A DNA stretch of 33,596 nucleotides from an uncultured Bacteroidia bacterium (GTDB lineage: Bacteria > Bacteroidota > Bacteroidia > Bacteroidales > UBA932), in contig CADBMD010000099.1 in assembly GCA_902795735.1 (NCBI GenBank), positions 1-33,596 on the forward strand, given 5' to 3'. The translations under genes and the position numbers were made by a program. This document shows positions 1 through 7,677 of the stretch, in pieces (within the stretch, counting starts at the first letter, position 1; every line of letters begins with the position of its first letter). The notes beneath the pieces were generated by a model, which was not told the DNA's origin, did no database searches, and worked only from the letters and a program-made list of their open reading frames with translations.

Positions 1-526
1 CGGTCACAAGCATGAAGCCCAGCAGGATGTTTTCACTCTTCTTCCCGAAGGGGGTGAGTAGGACTCGCGCAAGGTGGACATCCAGGCCGGTCTTGGTCGT
101 GGCAATCGCCAGGACGAATCCGCCGATGAAGAGCATCACAACCGGGTCTGCGAAACTCGCCATGACTTGCTTGTAGCTGAGGAGCTGGCCGGCCGTGTGG
201 GGGTTGCATATCCATTTTATCCCTGAGTCTGAGGTGCATAGCAGCAGGAAGACCATGATGGAGACCGAAGTGGCCCAGGCTGGGACCAGTTCCAGCACCC
301 ACATCAGGGTGGCATAGACGAATATGGCGATAATCCTTTGCTGGACCGGAGTGAGGCCGTCGATCCCGAATGATTCGGTGGGAAGGAGCCAAAGGACCAG
401 GACGATGATTGCAACGAAGATGAGGCCTAAGCTTTTCTTCTTTAATATGGCGGGGTTGAACCTGTTGTGCTGACCCAGCTTGTGCATCTGTTCAACCAGA
501 TGGAAACCAGTGAAATTCTTGAACAT
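1..526 (-). CDS. SLC13/DASS-family sodium:anion symporter, N-terminal part (runs off window)
   Basis: The reading frame opens with ATG at 526 and stays open for 175 codons to the window edge, so only the N-terminal part is visible. After a basic cytosolic N-terminus there is a transmembrane segment at about residues 31-46. Further hydrophobic segments follow, with the stretch FADPVVMLFIGGFVLAIA near residues 128-145. That segment is typical of the divalent anion:Na+ symporter family (SLC13/DASS; dicarboxylates, citrate or sulfate). The exact substrate cannot be read from this fragment. The start lies 28 nt after the stop of the M49-like lipoprotein gene on the same strand, so the two are probably cotranscribed. 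No frameshift is seen in the visible part. Confidence 0.8.
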   Translation of the reverse strand, partial: MFKNFTGFHLVEQMHKLGQHNRFNPAILKKKSLGLIFVAIIVLVLWLLPTESFGIDGLTPVQQRIIAIFVYATLMWVLELVPAWATSVSIMVFLLLCTSDSGIKWICNPHTAGQLLSYKQVMASFADPVVMLFIGGFVLAIATTKTGLDVHLARVLLTPFGKKSENILLGFMLVT

Positions 527-554
527 GGTGTTTGATTACGATCGCATTGATGGT

Positions 555-2156
555 TTATTCATAGGAGAAGCGGATGTCAACGGGGATCCCAGCGCTTTCG
601 AGGGCTCGTTTGTCGGACAGGCTCTCGGGACCTGCGACGCCGTATTTGGTGATCCATGAGTTGGCGGCATCTATGTCGCCATGGGCCTGGATGCGCAGGA
701 TTTCCGCTCCGAGGGTTTCAAGGGCTTTCCAAGTCTTTTCGTAGTCTATGCTGTAGCGTCCGGAAGGATTCCAGGTGATGGCTTTGCTTTCAAGCAAGTA
801 ATTGTAGACCAGGATGTTGGCTATGCCCGTAGGGTCGGAGGCACCGAAACGTGTGGAGCGGATTGTGTTTGTGACGAAGGTTGTCAGAACGTCTTCTTTC
901 TGGAAGAGGGCCGAGATGTTGTAGGCCTCTGCCTCCTGGGCGCATAGCCAGGTGCCAAGGATGTTGGATTTGGCTTTTTCCAGCACCAGGGCTTCATTGC
1001 CGAGAGCCTCGGCGACGGTGCCCTTGCCATTGACGGTCTCTTTCACTCCAAGGCCCTTGGCAATCTCACGGAACACGATGATCCAATAGAAGGCACTGGC
1101 ATCCACGTGAGGCTGATAGACATCCTCCAGGAGCACGTTGCCGACGGGATGGACAGTCCGGTTGAACTTTTCGCGGATGATGTTGTCGAATATGATGGTA
1201 CGTGTTCCTAATTCTTCCTGGACCTTAGTGTCGTAAGGGAAGTTGATTCCGATGACTTTGAATCCGGCATTGGTGTAGCCGCTGCAGTAAAGTACGTTGC
1301 AGGAGAATATGTCAGACTCACGGCCAGGCACGAAATCGTGGTCGGCGGGGTCCCCTGGAAGCATTTTCTGAAGTTCGGGCATGCGTGCGGAGATGGCATT
1401 GAGTTCTTCAGTGCGCTGGAGGTTCTTGAGCAGCACATAGGCTCCGTAAGAGGCCTTGGTTCCATAGATTGCATCGTCCACGGCTTCGATGGGACCGATC
1501 ACAAGGTCCATCTTGCTGTCGTTCATTTCCAGCCATGCCTTGTAGCTGTTGAAATAATCATCGGTTTTCAGGCCGTCGATCATGTGGAGGAGGTAGTTGC
1601 GGACGCTCTCCTTGATCGTGACATCGGCTGCATGGTTCAGGTACTCTTCAATCTTGCTGATATTCCCGGAATATTCATTATGGTACCAGACGGTCTTGAG
1701 GCTTCCATCCTGATTCCGTTTGACAAGGGTGTAGGGGCTCTTCTTGTCTGGATCGCTCCAAGAAGCGAATTCCTCGTCGGTCATGTCCGCAGGGTAGAAG
1801 CAGGCTCCTTCGGGCTTGGTTCCAAATCCCTGGAGGAAGGGCTTTCCGTCTATGCGGTCCCAGGGACCATAGTTGATCTCTGCATACAGCTTTTCAGAAG
1901 GATCCTTCAGGGAACCGAGAAAGGATTCCTTGTCTCCGAAATACTGCTGCCAGTAGATTTTGTCTACCTCGTCAGCAGCCATCCGGTACAGTTTGAGGAC
2001 TTCTTTACCATTGTCAGTTATGCCGGAAAGATCCGGAGCGGGAATGGTAACTTGTGCATAATTGTCAACGAGCTTGCTTACGTCAGGCCGGTTCCTGTCG
2101 CTGCAGGAATACGCAACCAAAGTAAGGGTCAGCAAAAGGATTGAAGTGTTCTTCAT
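555..2156 (-). CDS. M49 (dipeptidyl peptidase III)-like lipoprotein with degenerate zinc site
   Basis: This is a 533-residue protein with a lipoprotein signal (MKNTSILLLTLTLVAYSC; Cys about residue 18), so it should be anchored in an envelope membrane facing the periplasm or cell surface. The long second half resembles the Bacteroidetes M49/DPP III-like zinc hydrolases: a conserved stretch ends in a helix that normally carries HExxH, followed about 30 residues later by an EExKAD-like motif. Here the first motif reads REIAKGLG (residues 363-370) and the second EKAKSN (393-398), so both zinc histidines are replaced by Arg and Lys. I therefore infer a non-hydrolytic pseudoenzyme, perhaps a binding protein. 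The TTG nine codons upstream is rejected as the start because it overlaps a good -7 promoter element (TACCTTTG at 2188-2181). A DASS transporter follows in the same direction, which suggests the pair handles one ligand. Confidence 0.7.
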   Translation of the reverse strand: MKNTSILLLTLTLVAYSCSDRNRPDVSKLVDNYAQVTIPAPDLSGITDNGKEVLKLYRMAADEVDKIYWQQYFGDKESFLGSLKDPSEKLYAEINYGPWDRIDGKPFLQGFGTKPEGACFYPADMTDEEFASWSDPDKKSPYTLVKRNQDGSLKTVWYHNEYSGNISKIEEYLNHAADVTIKESVRNYLLHMIDGLKTDDYFNSYKAWLEMNDSKMDLVIGPIEAVDDAIYGTKASYGAYVLLKNLQRTEELNAISARMPELQKMLPGDPADHDFVPGRESDIFSCNVLYCSGYTNAGFKVIGINFPYDTKVQEELGTRTIIFDNIIREKFNRTVHPVGNVLLEDVYQPHVDASAFYWIIVFREIAKGLGVKETVNGKGTVAEALGNEALVLEKAKSNILGTWLCAQEAEAYNISALFQKEDVLTTFVTNTIRSTRFGASDPTGIANILVYNYLLESKAITWNPSGRYSIDYEKTWKALETLGAEILRIQAHGDIDAANSWITKYGVAGPESLSDKRALESAGIPVDIRFSYE

Positions 2157-2180
2157 TGTGAATGATTTATAAAGAGTCTG

Positions 2181-2188
2181 CAAAGGTA
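2181..2188 (-). promoter_or_regulatory. Bacteroidetes-type -7 promoter element for the M49-like gene
   Basis: The reverse strand reads TACCTTTG here, an exact match to the TAnnTTTG consensus. It would give a leader of about 18 nt before the ATG at 2156. A convincing -33 TTTG at the usual spacing is not visible, so this rests on the -7 match and its position. Confidence 0.45.
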
Positions 2189-2202
2189 GCTTTAAAATTT
2201 GT

Positions 2203-2275
2203 TACTTTTGGCTAGAATTGCTAAATTATCACAATATTTAGTAGGTGCTTCTTTTATTGGAAATGCGTATCTTCG
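2203..2275 (+). promoter_or_regulatory. candidate promoter elements for the UbiA-CPBP operon
   Basis: Two forward-strand -7-like elements lie before the ATG at 2303. TACTTTTG at 2203-2210 is an exact TAnnTTTG match but leaves a leader of about 85 nt. TATCTTCG at 2268-2275 has one mismatch and leaves about 20 nt. Neither has a clear TTTG 19 nt upstream, so which is used cannot be decided. Confidence 0.3.
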
Positions 2276-2302
2276 TGCTGCAAAACATTCGAAGAATCTG
2301 AT

Positions 2303-3205
2303 ATGGGAAAGCATTCGCTCAAGGATTGGTTCACCGTGACTCGTTACTGGTCCTTTCCTGTTTCCACTATGCCGGTACTGGCATCTTTCGCTTACTTGTT
2401 CAGCAAGGGGCTGATTCCATCAGGTCCCAAGCCCTATTTCGTTTTTATTCTCTGCCTGCTGGGAGTAGTGGTGCTCCATTCCGCAGGCAATGTGCTGAGT
2501 GACTGGTTCGATTACAAGAGCGGTGTTGACAATGAGAACGCTTTCGCAGTCCCCAACCTAGTGTTCCATCACTACGAACCATCTGAGTACTTGAGGTTCA
2601 GTTTCATACTTCTTGATATAGGAATATTGATCGGAATCTGCATAGCCGTTCTCAGTGGCCCTGTCCTCTTTGCCATAGGAGGTGTGGGAGTGTTGCTGAC
2701 ACTCTTGTATTCTTTCCTCAAGTATCATGCTCTGGGCGACTTGGATGTGTTCATCATATTCGGGATACTCCCAGTCCTTGGAACAGTGTATGCCGTCACG
2801 GGGGAGATGCATTGGGACGCCCTTGTGCTCTCGCTCCCCATAGGGCTGATCACCGTATCTGTTCTTCACGCGAACAATACCTTTGACATAGAATCAGACG
2901 GCGCCGCCGGCATCAAGACTTTCGCGATGCTGATAGGGGGAAAGGCTTCAAGCGTGCTATATGCCGCCTACATGGTCATTCCTTTCCTTTGCGTGATCGT
3001 TGCCGTGGGGGTAGGAAGGCTCCATCCGATGTCGCTTATCTGCCTTGTGGCCGGGATCCAGGCCTGGAAGAACTTAAAGCAGGCATGCGGTTATGACAGG
3101 TTGGGGTTGGAAGCCATGAAGGGACTGGACCAGGCATCGGCAAAACTGCAGATGACCTTCTCAGTCTTGCTTTCGGCAGGATTGTTCATTTCCGTGATGC
3201 TATGA
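2303..3205 (+). CDS. UbiA-superfamily prenyltransferase, MenA-like
   Basis: This 300-residue polytopic membrane protein carries the two aspartate motifs of UbiA prenyltransferases. The first is N63-VLS-D67-WF-D70 followed by a GVDN segment. The second is NNTFDIESD at 191-199, with the following AGIKTFAMLIGG stretch typical of MenA-like members. These motifs bind the Mg-diphosphate of a polyprenyl donor. MenA (1,4-dihydroxy-2-naphthoate polyprenyltransferase of menaquinone synthesis) is the best guess from motif 2, but MenA usually has Arg where this protein has Phe194, and no other men genes are nearby, so another aromatic or lipid acceptor remains possible. The gene overlaps the following CPBP gene by ATGA, implying translational coupling. 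Confidence 0.7.
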   Translation: MGKHSLKDWFTVTRYWSFPVSTMPVLASFAYLFSKGLIPSGPKPYFVFILCLLGVVVLHSAGNVLSDWFDYKSGVDNENAFAVPNLVFHHYEPSEYLRFSFILLDIGILIGICIAVLSGPVLFAIGGVGVLLTLLYSFLKYHALGDLDVFIIFGILPVLGTVYAVTGEMHWDALVLSLPIGLITVSVLHANNTFDIESDGAAGIKTFAMLIGGKASSVLYAAYMVIPFLCVIVAVGVGRLHPMSLICLVAGIQAWKNLKQACGYDRLGLEAMKGLDQASAKLQMTFSVLLSAGLFISVML

Positions 3206-3849
3206 TAAAGGAATTGCGGAGCCTGACCTTCTCAATTGCCATGGCTGCCCTGCTGTGGTTCTACATGTTCAGTCCATGGACCGGAGGTGCTCCAAATTTC
3301 TGGATCGTGATGTCCGTTTCGGCAGTCATCCTGACTTCGTGCGCCCTCCTCTTCTCACCCGATACGAAGGAATTGCTATCGGTCGATAAGCCTTTGCTCC
3401 AGTTGTGCTGCGGAATCGCTATCGCCTTCTTCCTGTGGGGAATATTCTGGATAGGTGACAGGCTCTCGTCATTGATGTTTGATTTCGCTCGCCCGCAGGT
3501 CGATGCCGTTTATTCAATGAAAACAGGACTTCCTGCTCCGGTCATAGCATTGCTTCTCCTGTTCTTGATAGGACCGGCGGAAGAGCTTTTCTGGCGGGGT
3601 TATGTGCAACGGACGATGTGCAGGTTGTTCTCAGACAGGAAGTCGGGTTCTTGCCTGGCGTTCATCCTGACCAGCGTGATCTATGCCCTCGTCCACATCT
3701 GGTCATTCAATTTCATGTTGGTCATGGCCGCCCTTGTCGCCGGTCTTGTCTGGGGTTTCATCTACATGATGTGTCCCAAGGCACTTCCGGCCCTGATCGT
3801 TAGCCATGCTTTATGGGATGCCCTGGTGTTTGTGATACTCCCTATCTGA
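3202..3849 (+). CDS. CPBP-family (Abi/Rce1-like) intramembrane glutamic protease
   Basis: This 215-residue membrane protein shows the three conserved CPBP motifs: E127-E128-xxx-R132 (EELFWRG), the YALVHI segment with H165, and SHALWD with H202 and D206 near the C-terminus. In this family these residues form the active site of a glutamate-type intramembrane protease related to eukaryotic CAAX protease Rce1. Family members act in CAAX-like processing, bacteriocin self-immunity or envelope protein maturation; the substrate here is unknown. Its start codon overlaps the stop of the prenyltransferase gene by 4 nt. The pairing recalls prenylation plus processing but may be coincidental. Confidence 0.8.
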   Translation: MIKELRSLTFSIAMAALLWFYMFSPWTGGAPNFWIVMSVSAVILTSCALLFSPDTKELLSVDKPLLQLCCGIAIAFFLWGIFWIGDRLSSLMFDFARPQVDAVYSMKTGLPAPVIALLLLFLIGPAEELFWRGYVQRTMCRLFSDRKSGSCLAFILTSVIYALVHIWSFNFMLVMAALVAGLVWGFIYMMCPKALPALIVSHALWDALVFVILPI

Positions 3850-3858
3850 GGGCTTCGC

Positions 3859-4002
3859 TCACGTTTCGGAATGCAGCCGGTTCCTGCCGGGACGCACCCG
3901 GACATCGACTCCTTCAAAGCCTATTTCCTTTATCTTCGTTGCCGCTTCTGCGAATGAGATGTTTTCCTGCCTTGCGATTGAAAGGATGTGGTCGCAGAAC
4001 AT
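3859..4002 (-). pseudogene. remnant of a sugar phosphate isomerase/epimerase (TIM-barrel) gene, N-terminal fragment
   Basis: On the reverse strand an ATG at 4002 opens a 47-codon frame. Its product begins MFCDHILSIARQENISF and continues with EAATKIKEIGFEGVDVR. This is the look of the first beta-strand/helix of xylose-isomerase-like TIM-barrel proteins (sugar phosphate isomerase/epimerase family), which normally run to about 270-300 residues. After about 38 residues the similarity stops and the frame ends in an unrelated tail (RNRLHSET, stop). A -7-like TATATTCG lies just upstream on the same strand (about 4028-4021). I infer that a deletion removed the rest of the gene. The whole 3850-4118 gap holds only this remnant and the promoter of the next operon. 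Confidence 0.55.
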
Positions 4003-4062
4003 ATTATCAGATTGTCTTCGCGAATATAATAATTATAGTTTAGACTTGAACTCCCGAACCGG

Positions 4063-4093
4063 TTTGCTTACCATCGGTTTTTTCGTTAAATTG
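4063..4093 (+). promoter_or_regulatory. candidate promoter of the glycan operon
   Basis: TTTG at 4063-4066 is followed after exactly 19 nt by TTAAATTG at 4086-4093, a partial match to TAnnTTTG. Predicted transcription would start about 4100, leaving a leader of about 20 nt before the ATG at 4119. The -33 and the spacing are good; the -7 has two mismatches. Confidence 0.4.
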
Positions 4094-4118
4094 CATGACT
4101 ATTCAGTGACGCACTATC

Positions 4119-6017
4119 ATGAGGTTCAGGTTTTTCTTGTTCTCTTTGTTTTACTTGACAGTTTCTGCCATCGTTTCAGCAGGCAACACCGGCATCAGCG
4201 GGACTCATGCCATCGGTAACGGCCGTGTCTGCGTCTATGCCAAGGATGCCGACATCACGGCTGTGTTCGGCCCGACATATTCATCGCCGACATTGCTGTC
4301 ATTGTCTCTTGTTGAGAAATCAGGCATCAAATCCTTCCCTGTCAGGATGAGCGGAGTGTGGAAAGTCGTCCTGGATGGAGGAAAGTCGGAAATCAAGGAT
4401 GTGGTATCTCCCAAGCATGACATATTCATAAGGGATTTCAAGACAGGAAGCCCCATTTCTTTCAAGGTGGACCTTTTACCGGAGTCCAGGTCGTACCTGG
4501 ACCATTTGAAAGTTGCAAGGGCTGAGGTAAAGGGCAGTTCCTCTGCATGGACGATAAGCCTTTCTTCTGGTGTGCCTTTCTATTCGGCATATTCATCACC
4601 ATCCTCTTACCATGCCATGGTCTTCACTACCGGACAGGCCGAGCTCGAGCAGTCTGGGGAAGCGGAAATGTCGCTGTCCGTGAATGGTAAGGGAGCCCTT
4701 TTCGTGGTGATTTCAGACTCTCCGGAAGGACTCTCCGCCCAGATGAAGCACGTCCGCACCAGGAGAACCGGACATATATTCAGGAAGAGCGTAAGGTATT
4801 GGAAGCGTACCCAGAGGGTTCTGCCGAAAGTTGGAAGCGAACTGGACTCTACCGTCAGGATGGTGAGCAACTACGTCATTTCGCAGCAGGACCTGGGCGG
4901 GGGAGTGCTCGCCGGGAAGAATTACCACATGGCCTATGTCAGGGACCAGTATGGGGTTTCCCGCGGCCTCTTGGCCATGGGACATCTCGACAGGGCCAAG
5001 GCAATCCTGGATTACTATTTCAGGATTTGGCAGGAATACGGACTTATCCACAATGCACAGCCGATGGGTTTTACGGGTCAGTTCCATTGTCACGAGGATG
5101 ATAATTCCGAAATCACCGGCTACCTCGTCGTCCAGGCCATGGACTACTACTACAAGAGCAATGACCTGAAGTTCCTCCAGAAGATCCAGCCCATGCTCAA
5201 ATGGGCCGTCAACGCGCAGCAGTCTGACATAATCGACGGAATGCTCCCTTTCAACGGGGATGAGACCTACATCGCTGGAGGAATCATCCCTCGGCATGTC
5301 ATGTGCCATGGTTCGGCTGAAGCTACCTTGCTGTTCATAGAAGGGAGCAGGAGGCTTCTCGAATTCCTGGAAGATCATCCATCGGAGTCATGGAGCAAAG
5401 AAGATATCGAGGCCCTGCGAAAAGACATCGATGTCTGCTCCTCTTCTTACAGAAGTAATTTCTTCGAGGACGGGAAGTTCTGCATCAACAACCCCAGACG
5501 CGAAGAAAAAGTCTCCTATCCTGCGACACGTCCGGGAGTCTGCCTCTATCCGGGTGCTCCCACGATGCATTATCCGGTCACCTATCATTTCAAGAAAGGC
5601 CTTTATTTCTGTGAAGACTGCATGAAGAAGGACACTTCAGGCATCGAGCCACCCTCTCCGGAGAGGTACAGCATCCCTTCAGCCTTCCTCTTCCCGGTCT
5701 ACATCGATTCCAGATTGTTCTCGGATGAAGAAAAACGGTCATTGCTGGACCAGGTTGTCGATCTTTACAGGAGGACCGGGAGGATCGATGAAAGGAACAT
5801 AGTCCTTGGCTATGATTATGGGCTTTTCCTCTATGCCCTTTCCGAATATGACCATCCTCTTTCGGAGGAAATCTACCGGAAGATGATGGACCTCAGGGAC
5901 AGTTCGCTTTCCTGGGTCGAATACTATGTCGATGGAATTCCCTACAATACGCCCTGCCGGCCCTGGGAGAGTTCAGTCAACATAGCTGCCGCTTTGAAAT
6001 ATTGTTTAAATAAATGA
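4119..6017 (+). CDS. secreted six-hairpin (alpha/alpha-toroid) glycosidase-like protein
   Basis: This 632-residue protein has a Sec signal peptide (about residues 1-21, ending VSAG). Residues 25-215 look like a beta-rich N-terminal domain. Residues 240-630 have the repeating helical pattern of (alpha/alpha)6-barrel glycosidases. Landmarks are YVRDQYGVSRGLLAMGH (273-289) and MLPFNGDETYI (375-385), which resemble the substrate-cleft segments of GH15/GH65/debranching-type enzymes. Several acidic residues (D275, E331, D381, E382) could be catalytic, but I cannot assign a GH family. It is the first gene of an operon with a lipoprotein (ATGA overlap) and a GH78 rhamnosidase, so a role in degrading a rhamnose-containing glycan is likely. 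Confidence 0.65.
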   Translation: MRFRFFLFSLFYLTVSAIVSAGNTGISGTHAIGNGRVCVYAKDADITAVFGPTYSSPTLLSLSLVEKSGIKSFPVRMSGVWKVVLDGGKSEIKDVVSPKHDIFIRDFKTGSPISFKVDLLPESRSYLDHLKVARAEVKGSSSAWTISLSSGVPFYSAYSSPSSYHAMVFTTGQAELEQSGEAEMSLSVNGKGALFVVISDSPEGLSAQMKHVRTRRTGHIFRKSVRYWKRTQRVLPKVGSELDSTVRMVSNYVISQQDLGGGVLAGKNYHMAYVRDQYGVSRGLLAMGHLDRAKAILDYYFRIWQEYGLIHNAQPMGFTGQFHCHEDDNSEITGYLVVQAMDYYYKSNDLKFLQKIQPMLKWAVNAQQSDIIDGMLPFNGDETYIAGGIIPRHVMCHGSAEATLLFIEGSRRLLEFLEDHPSESWSKEDIEALRKDIDVCSSSYRSNFFEDGKFCINNPRREEKVSYPATRPGVCLYPGAPTMHYPVTYHFKKGLYFCEDCMKKDTSGIEPPSPERYSIPSAFLFPVYIDSRLFSDEEKRSLLDQVVDLYRRTGRIDERNIVLGYDYGLFLYALSEYDHPLSEEIYRKMMDLRDSSLSWVEYYVDGIPYNTPCRPWESSVNIAAALKYCLNK

Positions 6018-7666
6018 ATATGAGATATCTACTTCCTGCGTTTGCATTTGCTTCTCTTCTTTGCCTGCTTCCTTCATGTGATGGCGGCAGAAAAGAGGAG
6101 GCTTCACCGCGCATCGTGAACATCATCAATTTCGTGCGGTATACTGAGCCACGCGTCGATGAATACACCGAAGAAGTCCTTTTCGAGACGGTCCGTTCCC
6201 AGGCCGAGGATCTTCGCTCCAAGGGTCTGGTCGGGACTTACCTTCTCCAATATGATGCCCTGATCGATCCTTCCTACCAGAAACTGATGAAAGAAGAGAT
6301 GGAGAGGGGATGCGAGGTTGGTGCATGGTGGGAGATAACCCAGCCCCATGTTGAGGCGGCAGGACTTGAATGGAGAGGACGCTACCCTTGGGACTGGCAT
6401 GCAAACGTTGATTTCTCATTGGGCTATACTCCAGAAGAAAGACCGGTCCTGGTCGATGTCTATATGGAGAAGTTCAAGGAAATATTCGGTGAATATCCCA
6501 AGTCAGTGGGATCATGGTTCATAGATGCCGCCACCCTTGCCTATTTCTCAGACAAGTACTCGATCGATGCTTCGTGCATATGCCGCGACCAGGTAGGTAC
6601 TGACGGTTACACCCTTTGGGGCGGGTACTGGAACGGAGGCTACTATCCCAGCCGCCAGAATTGCTACATGCCTGCCCAGACTGAAGCCGGCGGAATACCT
6701 TTGCCTGTGTTCAGGATGCTTGGAAGCGATCCGATCTACCAGTACGAGGCCGGTTTGGGAGGAGCGGTGCAGAGTGTCGCAACCCTTGAACCTGTCTACA
6801 TCGAAGGCGGAGGCAACCCAGAGTGGATAGACTGGTTCTTCAGGATGTTCACCGAGGAACCTCATCTTGGCTTTAATTATGTCCAGGTGGGTCAAGAGAA
6901 CTCGTTCACCTGGGGGCCGATGGAAAAAGGCTTCGTGACCCAGACGGAGAGGCTTGTCGAACTTTCCCGGGAGGGCAAGGTCCGGATCGAGACCCTCGGC
7001 GAAACCGGCCGTTGGTTCAAGGAGAAGTATTCCATTACTCCTCCGACTTCCGTCATCACGACCGAAGACAACCGCTCGCAGGGACGTAAAACCCTCTGGT
7101 TCAACAGCCGGAATTACCGTGCCAACCTTCTTTGGGAAGAGGGGTGCCTTAAGTTCCGTGACATCCATCTCTTCGATGAGAACCTTCGTTCCGAATACAT
7201 GGATCATCCGGACACTTTGCCGGTCTTCCATTATGAGACTTTACCCATCGTCGATGGTTGCCTTTGGAGCGCAGTCGGGAATATGGCAGGGCTCCGTTTC
7301 ATCGCACCTTCATTCTCAGGAGGTGATCCTGTGTTCAAGTCTCTGGAAAACGATAGCATCCAGGAGATTACCTGGCCATCCGGATCAGGTGACGGCAGTT
7401 TCACCATCAAGTTTACCGAGGACGGAATCATTATCGTATCCAAGGGCAAGACTGGTCCATGGAACCTTGAGCTCACTACCGTGCCGGGTGTAAAACTGCC
7501 ATTCGGACAGATCGGTCCTAAGGAAATCCAAGCATCCGCCCAGGGGCGGGACTATGGGTTGTCAGTGACGGAAGGGACCGTCGAGGACCTTCGCGGAGAA
7601 GGCGATGGTAAAGTGTTCCGCATCGTCCCTGAAGGCAAGTCTATTACATTAAAGGTTAAAAAATAA
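6014..7666 (+). CDS. lipoprotein of unknown family, possible deacetylase/GH57-like barrel
   Basis: This 550-residue protein has a lipoprotein signal (LPSC lipobox, Cys22). I do not recognise the family. The first about 330 residues alternate strands and helices as in a beta/alpha barrel. They include EEMERGCEVGAWWEITQPH, YPKSVGSWFIDAATLAYF and an aromatic-rich block around residues 195-240. The layout (search-the-past strand, His/Asp-rich turns, GSWFID) is faintly like polysaccharide deacetylase or GH57/GH38 barrels, but metal ligands cannot be assigned. The last about 200 residues are beta-rich. The start at 6014 overlaps the previous stop by ATGA, and the rhamnosidase begins 11 nt after its stop. 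The context makes it a surface or periplasmic glycan-active protein. Confidence 0.6.
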   Translation: MNMRYLLPAFAFASLLCLLPSCDGGRKEEASPRIVNIINFVRYTEPRVDEYTEEVLFETVRSQAEDLRSKGLVGTYLLQYDALIDPSYQKLMKEEMERGCEVGAWWEITQPHVEAAGLEWRGRYPWDWHANVDFSLGYTPEERPVLVDVYMEKFKEIFGEYPKSVGSWFIDAATLAYFSDKYSIDASCICRDQVGTDGYTLWGGYWNGGYYPSRQNCYMPAQTEAGGIPLPVFRMLGSDPIYQYEAGLGGAVQSVATLEPVYIEGGGNPEWIDWFFRMFTEEPHLGFNYVQVGQENSFTWGPMEKGFVTQTERLVELSREGKVRIETLGETGRWFKEKYSITPPTSVITTEDNRSQGRKTLWFNSRNYRANLLWEEGCLKFRDIHLFDENLRSEYMDHPDTLPVFHYETLPIVDGCLWSAVGNMAGLRFIAPSFSGGDPVFKSLENDSIQEITWPSGSGDGSFTIKFTEDGIIIVSKGKTGPWNLELTTVPGVKLPFGQIGPKEIQASAQGRDYGLSVTEGTVEDLRGEGDGKVFRIVPEGKSITLKVKK

Positions 7667-7677
7667 TATTCAGACAT

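Noticed and set aside
33-392. 119-codon reverse-strand open frame at the left edge
   Set aside because: It lies out of frame inside the DASS transporter gene, whose own frame encodes clear transmembrane segments.
1338-2144. 268-codon forward open frame
   Set aside because: It is antisense to the M49-like gene, with no family features; the reverse frame has a signal peptide and conserved segments.
2154-2183. TTG start at 2183 for the M49-like gene
   Set aside because: It falls in the -7 promoter element and adds residues before an otherwise ideal lipoprotein signal.
4713-5378. 221-codon reverse open frame inside the six-hairpin glycosidase gene
   Set aside because: It is antisense to a gene with a signal peptide and operon context; composition is typical of shadow frames.
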